Positions 17,173 through 26,842 of a stretch of DNA of 47,930 nucleotides are shown here, one piece after another (within the stretch, counting starts at the first letter, position 1; each line of letters opens with the position of its first letter). The DNA is from JAQIBY01 sp046546095 (GTDB lineage Bacteria; Bacteroidota; Bacteroidia; Bacteroidales; ML635J-15). Below the pieces are notes generated by a model. The model did not search any database, was not told the DNA's origin, and saw nothing but the letters and a program-made list of their open reading frames with translations. A program made the translations under genes and the position numbers. The DNA lies in NCBI GenBank assembly GCA_046546095.1, contig JBKGYK010000016.1, positions 1 through 47,930 on the forward strand. Direction: 5' to 3'.

Positions 17173-19407
17173 ATGAAAATGTACAACGAATTAAAAACCA
17201 TTACCCGGTTGCCCGATAACAGGGAAATTGAGATTACCACCGGGAAACTGGCTAAACAAGCCACGGGTGCAGCAGTAGTAAAAATGGGTAAGACCATGTT
17301 ACTGGCCACTGTTACAGCATCCAAAGAACCAAAAGAAGATGTGGATTTTCTGCCCTTATCGGTGGATTATCGTGAAAATTATGCCGCTGCAGGTCGATTT
17401 CCCGGCGGTTTCCTGAAAAGGGAAGGGCGACCATCCAACCACGAAATACTGGTATCACGTCTTATTGACCGTGCCATCAGACCGCTGTTTCCGGACAATT
17501 TTCATTTTGAGGTTTTTGTTACAATCAATTTGATTTCTGTAGACAAAAATGATAAACCCGATGCACTTGCCGGACTGGCAGCATCATCTGCTATTGCAGT
17601 TTCTGATTTACCATTCAACGGACCTATGTCTGAGGTGAGGGTATCCAGAATCAACGGAGACATTGTCATCAACCCCACGAATGATCAGAATGAGGATGCT
17701 GACATCGACCTTATTGTTGCTGCTACCCAGGACAATATCATGATGGTGGAAGGTGAGATGAAAGAGGTACAGGAAAGTGAAATGCTGGATCTTATCAAAG
17801 CAGCCCACGACACCATTAAAGATCAGTGTACTGCTCAGAAGGAGCTGGAAAAAATGGCGGGCAAAACCGAAAAACGTGAATTGCCCGAGCCTGAATCTGA
17901 TGAAGCCCTGTACAAAGAGCTTTATGATGCCTCCTATCAAAAATGTTACGATATTGCCAAAGAGGGTCTGGCTGACAAACACAAAAGATCAGAATTGTTC
18001 AGCGCTGTTCTTGATGAATTCATGGAAAGATATGACGAGAATGATGATGAGGTAAATACGAACCTGATCAAAAAATATTTCCACGATATCCAGAAAGAAG
18101 CCATTCGCGAGGTAGTACTTACAGAAAAAATTCGTCTTGACGGACGAAAAACCGATGAGATCCGTCCCATCTGGTGTGAAATTGACACACTCCCGACCGT
18201 ACATGGCTCGGCTATTTTCACCAGAGGTGAGACACAGTCACTGACAACAGTTACTCTGGGCACAAAACTGGATGAAAAACTAGTGGATGATGTCATGTTT
18301 AAAGGATATGAAAACTTCCTTTTGCATTATAACTTTCCACCTTTTTCAACCGGAGATGCCCGCCCAATGAGAGGAACATCACGCCGCGAAGTTGGACACG
18401 GAAACCTTGCTTACAGAGCACTTTTACCGATTGTCCCTGCCAAGGATGCTGAATTCCCATATACCCTCAGAATTGTTTCTGACATTCTTGAATCCAACGG
18501 ATCATCATCAATGGCAACAGTATGCGCAGGCACCCTTGCACTGATGGATGCCGGTGTAAAAATCAAAAAGCCGGTTTCCGGTATAGCCATGGGTATGATA
18601 TCTGATGTGAAGTCAGACAAGCATGCCATCCTCAGCGATATCCTGGGAGACGAAGACCATCTTGGTGATATGGACTTCAAAGTAACTGGTACCAGGGATG
18701 GTATCACTGCTACTCAGATGGATATTAAAGTAGAAGGACTATCATACGAGGTTCTGGCAAAAGCACTTGAACAGGCAAAAGAAGGCAGATTACATATCCT
18801 GGACAAAATGGAAGAAACAATTTCCGCACCACGGGATGAATACAAATCACACGCACCACATATTGAGTCCATCAATATCCCCAAGGATATGATTGGTTCT
18901 ATTATTGGCCCGGGTGGAAAAATCATTCAGGAACTTCAGCTTGAAACCGACACGATCATCACCATTGAAGAAGATGATAACCAGGGAAGGGTTGAAGTAT
19001 TTGCCGATAACAAAGAAAATATCCGTGATGCCATGAGGCGAATCAAAGCCATCGTAGAAGTTCCCGAAGAAGGAAAAATATACGATGGTAAGGTGAAAAC
19101 ACTTACCTCATACGGAGCATTTGTTGAAATCCTCCCCGGCAAAGACGGTCTGCTACATATTTCCGAGCTTGACTGGAAACGTGTAAATTCGGTTGAAGAT
19201 GTTCTCAAAGAAGGACAGAACATCAAAGTTAAAGTCATTGGTATTGATCCCCGCTCAGGAAAAATCAAACTTTCCCGCAAGGCACTCATTGACAAACCCG
19301 AAGGATACACCGAACCACCCAAAAGGGAAGACAGAAACGACAAACGCCGTGACAAACGGGACAACAACCGGGGCGGACGCAGACGCGATAACAGAAACCG
19401 GGACTAA
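17173..19407 (+). CDS. pnp: Polyribonucleotide nucleotidyltransferase (PNPase)
   Basis: The 744-aa enzyme degrades RNA 3'-to-5' using phosphate. Domains in order: first RNase PH core (~10-230; FPGGFLKREGRPSNHE), linker helices, second RNase PH core (~310-540; FSTGDARPMRGTSRREVGHG, with SNGSSSMA and the metal-binding D of GTRDGITATQMDIK), KH (~555-615; IGPGGKIIQ), and S1 (~620-690; YGAFVEILPGKDGLLH). A basic tail rich in Arg, Asp, Asn and Gly ends the protein and probably adds RNA affinity. ATGs at 17173 and 17179 are both possible starts. Confidence 0.98.
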   Translation: MKMYNELKTITRLPDNREIEITTGKLAKQATGAAVVKMGKTMLLATVTASKEPKEDVDFLPLSVDYRENYAAAGRFPGGFLKREGRPSNHEILVSRLIDRAIRPLFPDNFHFEVFVTINLISVDKNDKPDALAGLAASSAIAVSDLPFNGPMSEVRVSRINGDIVINPTNDQNEDADIDLIVAATQDNIMMVEGEMKEVQESEMLDLIKAAHDTIKDQCTAQKELEKMAGKTEKRELPEPESDEALYKELYDASYQKCYDIAKEGLADKHKRSELFSAVLDEFMERYDENDDEVNTNLIKKYFHDIQKEAIREVVLTEKIRLDGRKTDEIRPIWCEIDTLPTVHGSAIFTRGETQSLTTVTLGTKLDEKLVDDVMFKGYENFLLHYNFPPFSTGDARPMRGTSRREVGHGNLAYRALLPIVPAKDAEFPYTLRIVSDILESNGSSSMATVCAGTLALMDAGVKIKKPVSGIAMGMISDVKSDKHAILSDILGDEDHLGDMDFKVTGTRDGITATQMDIKVEGLSYEVLAKALEQAKEGRLHILDKMEETISAPRDEYKSHAPHIESINIPKDMIGSIIGPGGKIIQELQLETDTIITIEEDDNQGRVEVFADNKENIRDAMRRIKAIVEVPEEGKIYDGKVKTLTSYGAFVEILPGKDGLLHISELDWKRVNSVEDVLKEGQNIKVKVIGIDPRSGKIKLSRKALIDKPEGYTEPPKREDRNDKRRDKRDNNRGGRRRDNRNRD

Positions 19408-19421
19408 AATAATATAATATT

Positions 19422-19461
19422 CAAAAGAAGCGAATCCGGCCGGATTCGCTTCTTTTGTTTT
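19422..19461 (+). terminator. 36-bp perfect palindrome terminator after pnp
   Basis: CAAAAGAAGCGAATCCGG (19422-19439) is followed directly by its complete reverse complement (to 19457), then TTTTAA. It is unusually long and loopless as drawn, and ends the pnp transcript. Confidence 0.92.
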
Positions 19462-19548
19462 AATCAGGTTCTGTTTAACTTCCACATAATCAATTGGCAA
19501 GCACGAACATATTCAGTGCTCAGCGGTTATAAAATTGAAATATATCAC

Positions 19549-19893
19549 ATGGGAACTATGTATCAGGATGCCAAAAGTTTTGAGGAGCTGAAAAATACCA
19601 TCAAAGAGAAACCTGCAGTACTCTTGTATTTCTCACATGATGATTGTAGTGTATGCAAAGTCCTCAAACCCAAAATCGCCGAATTGCTGGAAAAGTCGTT
19701 TCCCCTTATGGAAATGTATTATGTCAATGTTCATGAATTGCCGGAAGTTGCCGGGCAATACCGGGTATTTGCAGTACCCACAGTATTGATATTTTTTGAT
19801 GGAAATGAAAGCTTCCGATTCAGCCGGAATCTAAGCACTACCGTACTTGCTGAAACAATCAAACGCTCTTATGACTTAATGTTCACGGAGTAG
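19549..19893 (+). CDS. Thioredoxin-family protein with CSVC active site
   Basis: Starting at the ATG at 19549, the protein is 114 aa with no signal peptide, so it should be cytoplasmic. The fold is recognised from VLLYFSHDDCSVCKVLKPKI, with active-site pair C-S-V-C in place of CGPC, and by the cis-proline in FAVPTVLIF. The changed dipeptide between the cysteines usually shifts redox potential. It follows the pnp terminator, so it is probably its own transcript. Role in thiol-disulfide exchange is family inference. Confidence 0.9.
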   Translation: MGTMYQDAKSFEELKNTIKEKPAVLLYFSHDDCSVCKVLKPKIAELLEKSFPLMEMYYVNVHELPEVAGQYRVFAVPTVLIFFDGNESFRFSRNLSTTVLAETIKRSYDLMFTE

Positions 19894-19908
19894 ATGTGTT
19901 TTTGTCTT

Positions 19909-20067
19909 TTACTTGCCTGAGTTGATGATCATTTCCTGCATCATACGTGATGTTTTGCTCACATGCGAAATATACATGCTCCTGCTGATCTCCCCTTTTC
20001 TATATTTTGCAACAAACCATTTGATGATTTGCTGGTAGGTATCCCATTGCTTATCGATTTGTATCAT
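19909..20067 (-). CDS. Possible small protein (52 aa), function unknown
   Basis: From the ATG at 20067 this frame encodes MIQIDKQWDTYQQIIKWFVA... a balanced, helical, charged peptide without low-complexity bias. It faces the thioredoxin gene with a 15-nt gap, and TACATTAG (20073-20080, minus) resembles a -7 box with one mismatch just upstream. A longer start at 20115 adds an unnatural Arg-rich leader. It has no recognised domain. It may be a real small gene or chance. Confidence 0.45.
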   Translation of the reverse strand: MIQIDKQWDTYQQIIKWFVAKYRKGEISRSMYISHVSKTSRMMQEMIINSGK

Positions 20068-20266
20068 GTTGGCTAATGTACAGCCTCTCCGGGCATTCTT
20101 TCTCCTGTTTTTCACCTGGTTTTATCTGCGTATTTTTGATTAGTCATCCGCGCATTCTGAGATGAGAGCAGGAAACGCAAACAAAATAGTAAATACAGAG
20201 ATATCTGACTTCCCATATGCTTGTTTTGGTTTTTTCTTATCTTAGTAGCAACAAAAATCTATCATC

Positions 20267-21577
20267 ATGAAAAAAACATACCATGCAATTTTTATCCTGT
20301 TGACAATGACACTTAGTCTGACAGCCCAGGAAGACAAGGACACAAAAACCGGATGGAATTTTGGTCTTCTGCCGGTTGTATCCTACAATTCTGACCTGGG
20401 GTTTCAGTACGGCGGCCTGACCAACATTTACTTTTACGGAGACGGAGATGTTTATCCAAAATACTACCATTCCATTTATGCGGAAGTATCCAGATACACA
20501 AAAGGATCCGGGATTTTTCGCCTTTTTTACGATTCCGAATTTTTACTGCCCGGGGTTCGTCTCACAGCCGACTTGTTGTATATGCCGGAACAGGCTGTTG
20601 ATTTTTATGGTTTTAACGGATACAATGCTGTATATAATCCTTCCTGGGCAGAGTCAAATAGTTCAGAATACATAACAAGAATGTTTTACAAACATGAACG
20701 CAATATTCTACGATTTAAAGCAGATTTCGGAAGCAGACTCCTGCATGACAATCTGAGTTGGGCTTTGGGATACAATTTTATGAAAGTTGATATTTCCACT
20801 GTAGATGTTGACCACTTGAATGAAGGTCAGGATGCAGACAACATGCTCCCTGACACAGCCACTTTATATGATCAGTACAGAAACTGGGGGATTATTGAAG
20901 AGGATGAAGCCGATGGCGGTTTTCATCATTCATTTAAGACAGGTCTGGTTTTCGACTCGCGTGATAATGAAGCCAACCCCATGCAGGGAATCTGGACAGA
21001 GGCTGTACTTTTTAATTCTTTTGGCAACGAATACAATTTTGGCAAACTAGCACTGACACACCGGCAGTATTTCACAATCATAAAAAATGATTTAAGTTTT
21101 GCTTATCGACTGGGCTACCAGGGTATCGTGTGGGGAGATGCTCCCTTTTACATGTATCCATATATGGTATACAGTTATATGCCATCTTCCACCATCGACG
21201 GTCTTGGCGGAGCAAAATCTGTCCGAGGCCTGCTGCGTAACCGCCTGGTATCTGAATCCGTTGCTTTTGCAAATCTGGAGTTGAGATACAAATTCTGGCG
21301 CTTTAATTTTATCGGACAAAACTGGTATATGGCTCTCAGCCCATTCATGGATATTGGGCGCAGCATCCAACTTGTGGATGTAGACAAGTCCGGTATTCCT
21401 GCACATATTGATCGTGACAATTATTTTTCAGATGATGAAGATTTTCATTTTACATGGGGGGGAGGTTTGCATATAGCTATGAATGAAAATTTCGTCATTG
21501 CTGCCGATATCGGGGTTCCTTTCAGGGAAGCAGATGGCAGCACGGGAATATACATTGGTATGAACTGGTTGTTCTAA
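20267..21577 (+). CDS. Omp85-superfamily outer-membrane barrel without POTRA domains
   Basis: The 436-aa protein has a signal peptide (MKKTYHAIFILLTMTLSLTAQ) and goes straight into beta-barrel sequence. Two Omp85 signatures are present: the strand-turn VFDSRDNEANPMQG and the loop-6-like GGAKSVRGLLRNR, which carries the conserved VRG. It ends in a hydrophobic strand with terminal Phe (IYIGMNWLF), as expected for BAM substrates. No POTRA domain precedes the barrel. A soluble patatin gene begins 19 nt later, so the two are likely co-transcribed. It may export, anchor or cooperate with a lipid-active partner; that is inference. Confidence 0.87.
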   Translation: MKKTYHAIFILLTMTLSLTAQEDKDTKTGWNFGLLPVVSYNSDLGFQYGGLTNIYFYGDGDVYPKYYHSIYAEVSRYTKGSGIFRLFYDSEFLLPGVRLTADLLYMPEQAVDFYGFNGYNAVYNPSWAESNSSEYITRMFYKHERNILRFKADFGSRLLHDNLSWALGYNFMKVDISTVDVDHLNEGQDADNMLPDTATLYDQYRNWGIIEEDEADGGFHHSFKTGLVFDSRDNEANPMQGIWTEAVLFNSFGNEYNFGKLALTHRQYFTIIKNDLSFAYRLGYQGIVWGDAPFYMYPYMVYSYMPSSTIDGLGGAKSVRGLLRNRLVSESVAFANLELRYKFWRFNFIGQNWYMALSPFMDIGRSIQLVDVDKSGIPAHIDRDNYFSDDEDFHFTWGGGLHIAMNENFVIAADIGVPFREADGSTGIYIGMNWLF

Positions 21578-21596
21578 AATTCTGTAAATTATTGAT

Positions 21597-22496
21597 ATGA
21601 CTGATAAGAAGAAAGAAATTGCTTTAGTACTTTCCAGTGGTGGTGCCCGCGGCATGGCACATATTGGCGTAATCAATACACTTGAAAAACACGGATACAA
21701 AATCAAAGCCATTTCAGGTGCCAGTATGGGAGCTCTGGTAGGCGGAATTTATGCTGCAGGCAAATTAAAAACACTGGAGGACTGGTTCAAACAACTGGAT
21801 AGACGACAGGTGCTCAGCCTGGTGGATATTACCATCAGTGCCAACGGACTGGTGAAAGGTGAAAAAGTAATACATGAGATGGAAGAAATGATACCCGACA
21901 GAAATATTGAGGATCTGGAAATCCCATTTTGCGCAGTCGCTACGGACATTTTGAACGAAGAAGAAATCCTTTTTGAAAGTGGCAAATTGTACGATGCCAT
22001 CAGGGCTTCCATCTCCATACCCACCGTAATGACTCCCCACAAAGTGAATGGCAGACAACTGGTGGATGGTGGTGTAATCAATCCGATTCCCTCGAATCGT
22101 GTCAAACGTACCGATGGTGATATTCTTGTTGTATCCCATGTAAATGCACGGATAACAGAAATGTCAGAAGACCTGCCTGCCAGATCAAGTGATCAAAGTG
22201 AAGGCGATGATTCCGACAAATCAACAACAATAAAAACACTCAATGCCATACAGGATAAACTGAGCAAAATCATTCCCCGGAACAATAAGGATAAAATCGG
22301 CATTTTTAATCTGATAAACCGTTCTACCAGCCTGATGTTACATATTATTTCAAAAAACACAATCGACCAGTATCCACCTGACATCCTGGTTAAGGTTGAC
22401 AGGAGGAGTTACGGGACTTTTGACTTTTACAAGGCAGAAGATATCATCAGGGCAGGTGAAGAAGCTTGCGAAAAAGCACTGGAAGACAACAAATAA
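21597..22496 (+). CDS. Cytoplasmic patatin-like phospholipase
   Basis: The 299-aa protein lacks a signal peptide. The patatin core is complete: SSGGARG oxyanion loop (14-20), nucleophile S43 in GASMG, and D157 in VDGG. A hydrophilic Ser/Asp-rich insertion lies near 195-215. The family hydrolyses phospholipid or other acyl esters. It directly follows the Omp85-type barrel gene, the same pair of modules that is fused in the gene at 283-2592. Substrate unknown. Confidence 0.92.
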   Translation: MTDKKKEIALVLSSGGARGMAHIGVINTLEKHGYKIKAISGASMGALVGGIYAAGKLKTLEDWFKQLDRRQVLSLVDITISANGLVKGEKVIHEMEEMIPDRNIEDLEIPFCAVATDILNEEEILFESGKLYDAIRASISIPTVMTPHKVNGRQLVDGGVINPIPSNRVKRTDGDILVVSHVNARITEMSEDLPARSSDQSEGDDSDKSTTIKTLNAIQDKLSKIIPRNNKDKIGIFNLINRSTSLMLHIISKNTIDQYPPDILVKVDRRSYGTFDFYKAEDIIRAGEEACEKALEDNK

Positions 22497-22589
22497 TCAG
22501 TGTTTCAACGCCGGATACGGTAAACTGCCGGCATCACTGTCAGTGGAAGCTGACAAGGACCCGGCAGGTCATATACATTCTTTCGGACT

Positions 22590-25500
22590 TTATTTTTTCT
22601 TTTTCTCCATCCAGTGATATACTGTCGGCAGCACCAGAAGTGTCAGCAAGGTGGATGTTACCAATCCTCCGATCACAACTGTTGCCAGTGGAGATTGCAC
22701 CTCTGATCCGGGACCTGTATTAAAAGCCATGGGAACAAAACCAAGAGAAGCCACCAGGGCAGTCATCAGGACTGGTCTAAGCCGGTCGGCAGCTCCGTCT
22801 ATTACAGCTTCACGCAATCCTTCACCCTGACTACGCAATTCGTTCAGATGAGATATTAGGACAATACCATTGAGCACAGCCACACCAAAGAGTGCGATGA
22901 ACCCAATACTCGCCGATACTGACAAATACATTCCCCTGATGAAAAGCAAAAACACACCACCCGATAAAGCCAGAGGAAGATTCAGAAAAACGAGCAAAGC
23001 ATAGCGCATCCTGCCAAAGTTAAGGTACAATAATCCGATAATCAGAAACAGCACCAGGGGGACTACAATCATCAGATGTTGCATTGCCCTTTGCTGGTTT
23101 TCAAAACTTCCTCCGTAATTCACAAAATATCCTGCAGGAACATTGACATCCGATTTGATAACAACCTTCAATTGATCCACATAGGAACCCATATCAATGT
23201 CACGTATATTGATTCCCACGATCATACGTCTCCAGCCGTTTTCCCGCTGAATCTCCCGTGGCCCTTCCTGTGCAGTAATTTTGGCCACACGCTCCAGCGG
23301 TACAAATCCTCCATTTGGCAATTGAACAGGTATTTCCCTGATGCGGGTAAAATCATCACGCAGATCTTCGGGATATCTCACCTGTATATCAAAGCGCCGT
23401 TGACCTTTAAACATATTGCTTACTGTGGTGCCTCCTATCCCACCTTCAATAACATTCTGAACATCTCCCACATTCAGTCCGAATGCAGCAATGGCCTCAC
23501 GGTCTGCCTCTAAGGTCAGGTAGGGTTGCCCCACAGGCTGATCAACATAAAAATTATCAGTACCTTCAATATCACCCAGTTGAGCAGCAATTCTGTCTCC
23601 AACAGCTTTTAGTGTATCAAGGTCTTCTCCGTATATCACCACTGCCAGGTCGGATTTCACACCGCTGGTCAGCTCATCCACACGCATTGCAATAGGCTGG
23701 GTGAAATTGTAGGACAAACCGGGTTCACCGGCAAGATAAGGTTCAATCCGGGCAATAATATCTTCCTTTTCAATGCCATCACGCCATTTTTTTTCAGGCT
23801 CCAGTATCACCCATATGTCGGTCTGATGCACACCCATCCAATCATTGGCAAGGTCGCTACGGCCGGTTTTGGGAACGATGGTCTTGATTTCGGGAATGTT
23901 TTTCATGAGCTTTGCGGATAACTCATTGGCCTTTTCGACACTTTCCTCCAGTGTTACGCTGGGCATTCTCACTTCTTCAATCAGGATTGCACCCTCGTCA
24001 AGTTCCGGTAAAAATTCGGTACCCAGCCGTGTCATCAAAAACATACTGACGGCAAAAACCAGTAGAGCCACCCCAATAGTACGCCATTTATATTTGAGAG
24101 TAATATTCAAAAAATTGCGATACCGAGGTTTAAGCCATGCAATAATTCTGTTTTCTCTTTTGGGTTTTTTACCCTTTCGTGGCTTTCGGTATGTCAGGCT
24201 CATCATGGCCGGAACAAAAATCAATGCAAGCAACAAAGAACCAAACACTGCCATGCTCACTGTAAGCGCCATAGGGCGATACAGAATCCCTTCCATTCCG
24301 CTGAAAGTCATCACGGGAATATAAACCACCATGATGATGAGAACACCAAAAAATATTGGTCTGGCCACTTGTCTGGCAGCCTTAATTATCATCTGATCCC
24401 GGGATAGGCTTTTGTTGTTCCGCGATCGGTGAATAATATTTTCCACCATCACAACGGAACCATCCACCACCATACCAAAGTCAATGGCGCCGAGACTCAT
24501 CAGGTTGGCAGCCAGTCCCAGTTCCCGCATACCAATAAAAGCAAAGAGCATTGACAATGGTATCACAAGGGCAACAATCAGCGCTCCCCGCAAGTCACCG
24601 AGCAGGGCAAGCAGGATTACAATGACAAGCAAACCACCTTCAATCAGGTTTTTGCTTAGTGTATTTGTTGTTCTGGAAATCAAATCGCTCTGGTCATAAA
24701 ACTTTTCAATTTTTACACCGGCAGGCAGAGATTCGTTCACATCTTCAATTCTATCCTCAATATCACTGATTACTTTACGACCGTTTCCACCACGCAGCAT
24801 CATCACAATACCGGTGACAACCTCCCCTTTTCCATCGCGGGTCACAGCTCCCTGGCGGATTTGCCGTCCCTGCTCAACGGTGGCAATATCATCAATATAC
24901 ACCGGCTTGCCTTCCACATTTTTCACAATAATACGGCGGATGTCTTCCATACTTTCAATCTGTCCTACACCACGGATGATGTATTGCTCCCTGTTGTGCT
25001 CCAGAAAATTCCCTCCGGCAACAGAATTGTTGTTTTCCACGGCCTGAAAAACTGTGCTGAGACCTATGTTGAATTGTCGCAGTTTTCCGGGTTGAATAAT
25101 GATATCATACTGTTTAACATAGCCGCCGAATGAATTTATTTCGGTAACACCGCGCACAGTTTTTAGCTGGGGGATGATCAGCCAGTCGTGAATGGTCCGG
25201 AGTTCTGTCAGGCTATGGCCGGAGCCTTTGACCTCGTACTGATAAATCTCTCCCATGGCAGTGGATACGGGCCCCAGTTGCGGGGCAGAAACTCCCTGCG
25301 GCAACTCATCCGCAACTGACTGCACACGCTGGCTCACCAGTTGTCTGGCAAAATAAATGTCTGTATTCTCATCAAATTCAATGGTTACGGCCGAGAGTCC
25401 GAACTGTGAGATGGAGCGTACTTCCTTTACATCGGGCAGGCCATTCATAGCATTTTCAATGGGATAGGACACAAGTTTTTCCACATCAAAAGGCGAATAC

Positions 25501-25664
25501 CGGCCAGCCTTTGTGATAACAAGAACCTGAACGGGAGTAACATCCGGTTGTGAATTGATGGGAATACTTCTGAGCGCAAAATAGCCACCAACAGCCATCA
25601 GGACAACCAGGGACAATGCAATAAATTTTTGTTTGACGGAAAATTCTATAAGTTTATTTAGCAT
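22590..25664 (-). CDS. czcA: Heavy-metal RND efflux pump inner-membrane protein (CzcA/CusA family)
   Basis: The start is the ATG at 25664 (MLNKLIEFSV), giving 1024 aa, normal for the family. It has 12 helices in two halves with two large periplasmic loops. The TM4 signature DFGMVVDGSVVMVEN contains D395, D401 and E408, the proton-relay pattern of the divalent-cation HME-RND class; the copper/silver class usually reads GAMVDAAIVMIEN. Zn, Co, Ni or Cd export is therefore more likely than Cu/Ag, though not proven. It is the third gene of an outer-membrane factor, adaptor, pump operon, 7 nt after the adaptor. Confidence 0.94.
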   Translation of the reverse strand: MLNKLIEFSVKQKFIALSLVVLMAVGGYFALRSIPINSQPDVTPVQVLVITKAGRYSPFDVEKLVSYPIENAMNGLPDVKEVRSISQFGLSAVTIEFDENTDIYFARQLVSQRVQSVADELPQGVSAPQLGPVSTAMGEIYQYEVKGSGHSLTELRTIHDWLIIPQLKTVRGVTEINSFGGYVKQYDIIIQPGKLRQFNIGLSTVFQAVENNNSVAGGNFLEHNREQYIIRGVGQIESMEDIRRIIVKNVEGKPVYIDDIATVEQGRQIRQGAVTRDGKGEVVTGIVMMLRGGNGRKVISDIEDRIEDVNESLPAGVKIEKFYDQSDLISRTTNTLSKNLIEGGLLVIVILLALLGDLRGALIVALVIPLSMLFAFIGMRELGLAANLMSLGAIDFGMVVDGSVVMVENIIHRSRNNKSLSRDQMIIKAARQVARPIFFGVLIIMVVYIPVMTFSGMEGILYRPMALTVSMAVFGSLLLALIFVPAMMSLTYRKPRKGKKPKRENRIIAWLKPRYRNFLNITLKYKWRTIGVALLVFAVSMFLMTRLGTEFLPELDEGAILIEEVRMPSVTLEESVEKANELSAKLMKNIPEIKTIVPKTGRSDLANDWMGVHQTDIWVILEPEKKWRDGIEKEDIIARIEPYLAGEPGLSYNFTQPIAMRVDELTSGVKSDLAVVIYGEDLDTLKAVGDRIAAQLGDIEGTDNFYVDQPVGQPYLTLEADREAIAAFGLNVGDVQNVIEGGIGGTTVSNMFKGQRRFDIQVRYPEDLRDDFTRIREIPVQLPNGGFVPLERVAKITAQEGPREIQRENGWRRMIVGINIRDIDMGSYVDQLKVVIKSDVNVPAGYFVNYGGSFENQQRAMQHLMIVVPLVLFLIIGLLYLNFGRMRYALLVFLNLPLALSGGVFLLFIRGMYLSVSASIGFIALFGVAVLNGIVLISHLNELRSQGEGLREAVIDGAADRLRPVLMTALVASLGFVPMAFNTGPGSEVQSPLATVVIGGLVTSTLLTLLVLPTVYHWMEKKKK

Positions 25665-25671
25665 AACTGTA

Positions 25672-26838
25672 TTATTCTGCAAATTGATTAAAGCGAAGCA
25701 TTGATTTAAGTGTAAAAACCTCACTTACAGCGACCTTTTCTCCTATATCAAGTCCCTGTCGCACAAAACTGTTATCTGAATCTGCGTGACTTACTTCTAT
25801 CTCTCTGACCTGAAACTGATTATCTCCTGCCCTGACAAAAACAACTTCTTTATTTCCCAGATAAGTAATGGCATCGGAAGGAACGGCAATTAAACCATTG
25901 GGCATGTCTGAAGAAAGTTCAACCCTTACATTTTCTCCCGGAACAGGCCAGTTATTTACAGTTTTCACATAAATATTTGCAATCACTGATTGATTGTCCT
26001 TGTCAAGTGCCGGGTTAATGCTGGCAATGATTGATTTAATACTTTCCACCCCCGGACTTGTTCTTCTGGAAATACTGACGGAATCCCCGGGCGAGATATA
26101 ATTCAGGTCTTCCGGTGAAAGCCAGGCTTTCACCAGTACTTTTTCAGTATTCACAACCGTTGCTAATTCATCATAAGCCTGCACCGGCATGCCAAGCTCA
26201 ACCTGATGCTGATCGATAATACCGGATATTTTCGAACGGATCATCAGGTGTGGTCCGATGTTGTCAGCATCCTTCATCTTGTGGATTTCTTCTTCTGAAA
26301 CGCCGAGTGCCATCAGGCGGGCTTTCACGGCCTGTTGATTGGCTCTGGCCCTGTCAGATTCAGCTTTCACCGTCTCAAGTTCCGACTCCGGAGCAACTCC
26401 TCTTTCTGCAAGCTGCTTTGTTCGTTCAAGTCTGCCATTTTGATAACTCAATTCAGAGACAGCTTTCATGAAATCCGACAGGAGATTTCCGTATTCTATG
26501 CTTTCTATTTCCATAATAACCTGTCCCTTGCGCACTTTTTCACCTTCGTTGAGGTGAAGTTTACTTACAATACCGCTTATGGGAGCTGCTACCACCGAAA
26601 CATAATTGGGAGCACTCATAGCCACTCCGGGGACAGCTCTGCTTAGTCTGATATTGTGATTTCCGGTAGTAAACAATTCGATATCATCCATCTGTAGTTT
26701 ATCTGTATCCAGGGCAACGATACCGGAGGCCGTACCTTCGCTTTGTTCTGCCTGCTCTGCCGTATTGCTTTCCTCCTTACATGACATTGCAGCAAGCATA
26801 AGCAAAAAGATTCCTGAAAATAGTACTGACTTTCTCAT
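25672..26838 (-). CDS. czcB: RND efflux periplasmic adaptor lipoprotein
   Basis: The ATG at 26838 gives a 388-aa lipoprotein (lipobox LAAMSC, lipid-bearing C20). It has the membrane-fusion-protein layout: barrel-sandwich/lipoyl half motifs (APISGIVSKLHLNEGEKVRKGQVIMEIES and IRSKISGIIDQ) on either side of an alpha-hairpin, then beta-barrel and membrane-proximal domains. It bridges the pump to the outer-membrane factor. Spacing of 4 nt to the upstream gene and 7 nt to the pump shows operon structure. No His-rich metal-binding N-terminus is seen. Confidence 0.93.
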   Translation of the reverse strand: MRKSVLFSGIFLLMLAAMSCKEESNTAEQAEQSEGTASGIVALDTDKLQMDDIELFTTGNHNIRLSRAVPGVAMSAPNYVSVVAAPISGIVSKLHLNEGEKVRKGQVIMEIESIEYGNLLSDFMKAVSELSYQNGRLERTKQLAERGVAPESELETVKAESDRARANQQAVKARLMALGVSEEEIHKMKDADNIGPHLMIRSKISGIIDQHQVELGMPVQAYDELATVVNTEKVLVKAWLSPEDLNYISPGDSVSISRRTSPGVESIKSIIASINPALDKDNQSVIANIYVKTVNNWPVPGENVRVELSSDMPNGLIAVPSDAITYLGNKEVVFVRAGDNQFQVREIEVSHADSDNSFVRQGLDIGEKVAVSEVFTLKSMLRFNQFAE

Positions 26839-26842
26839 AAGT

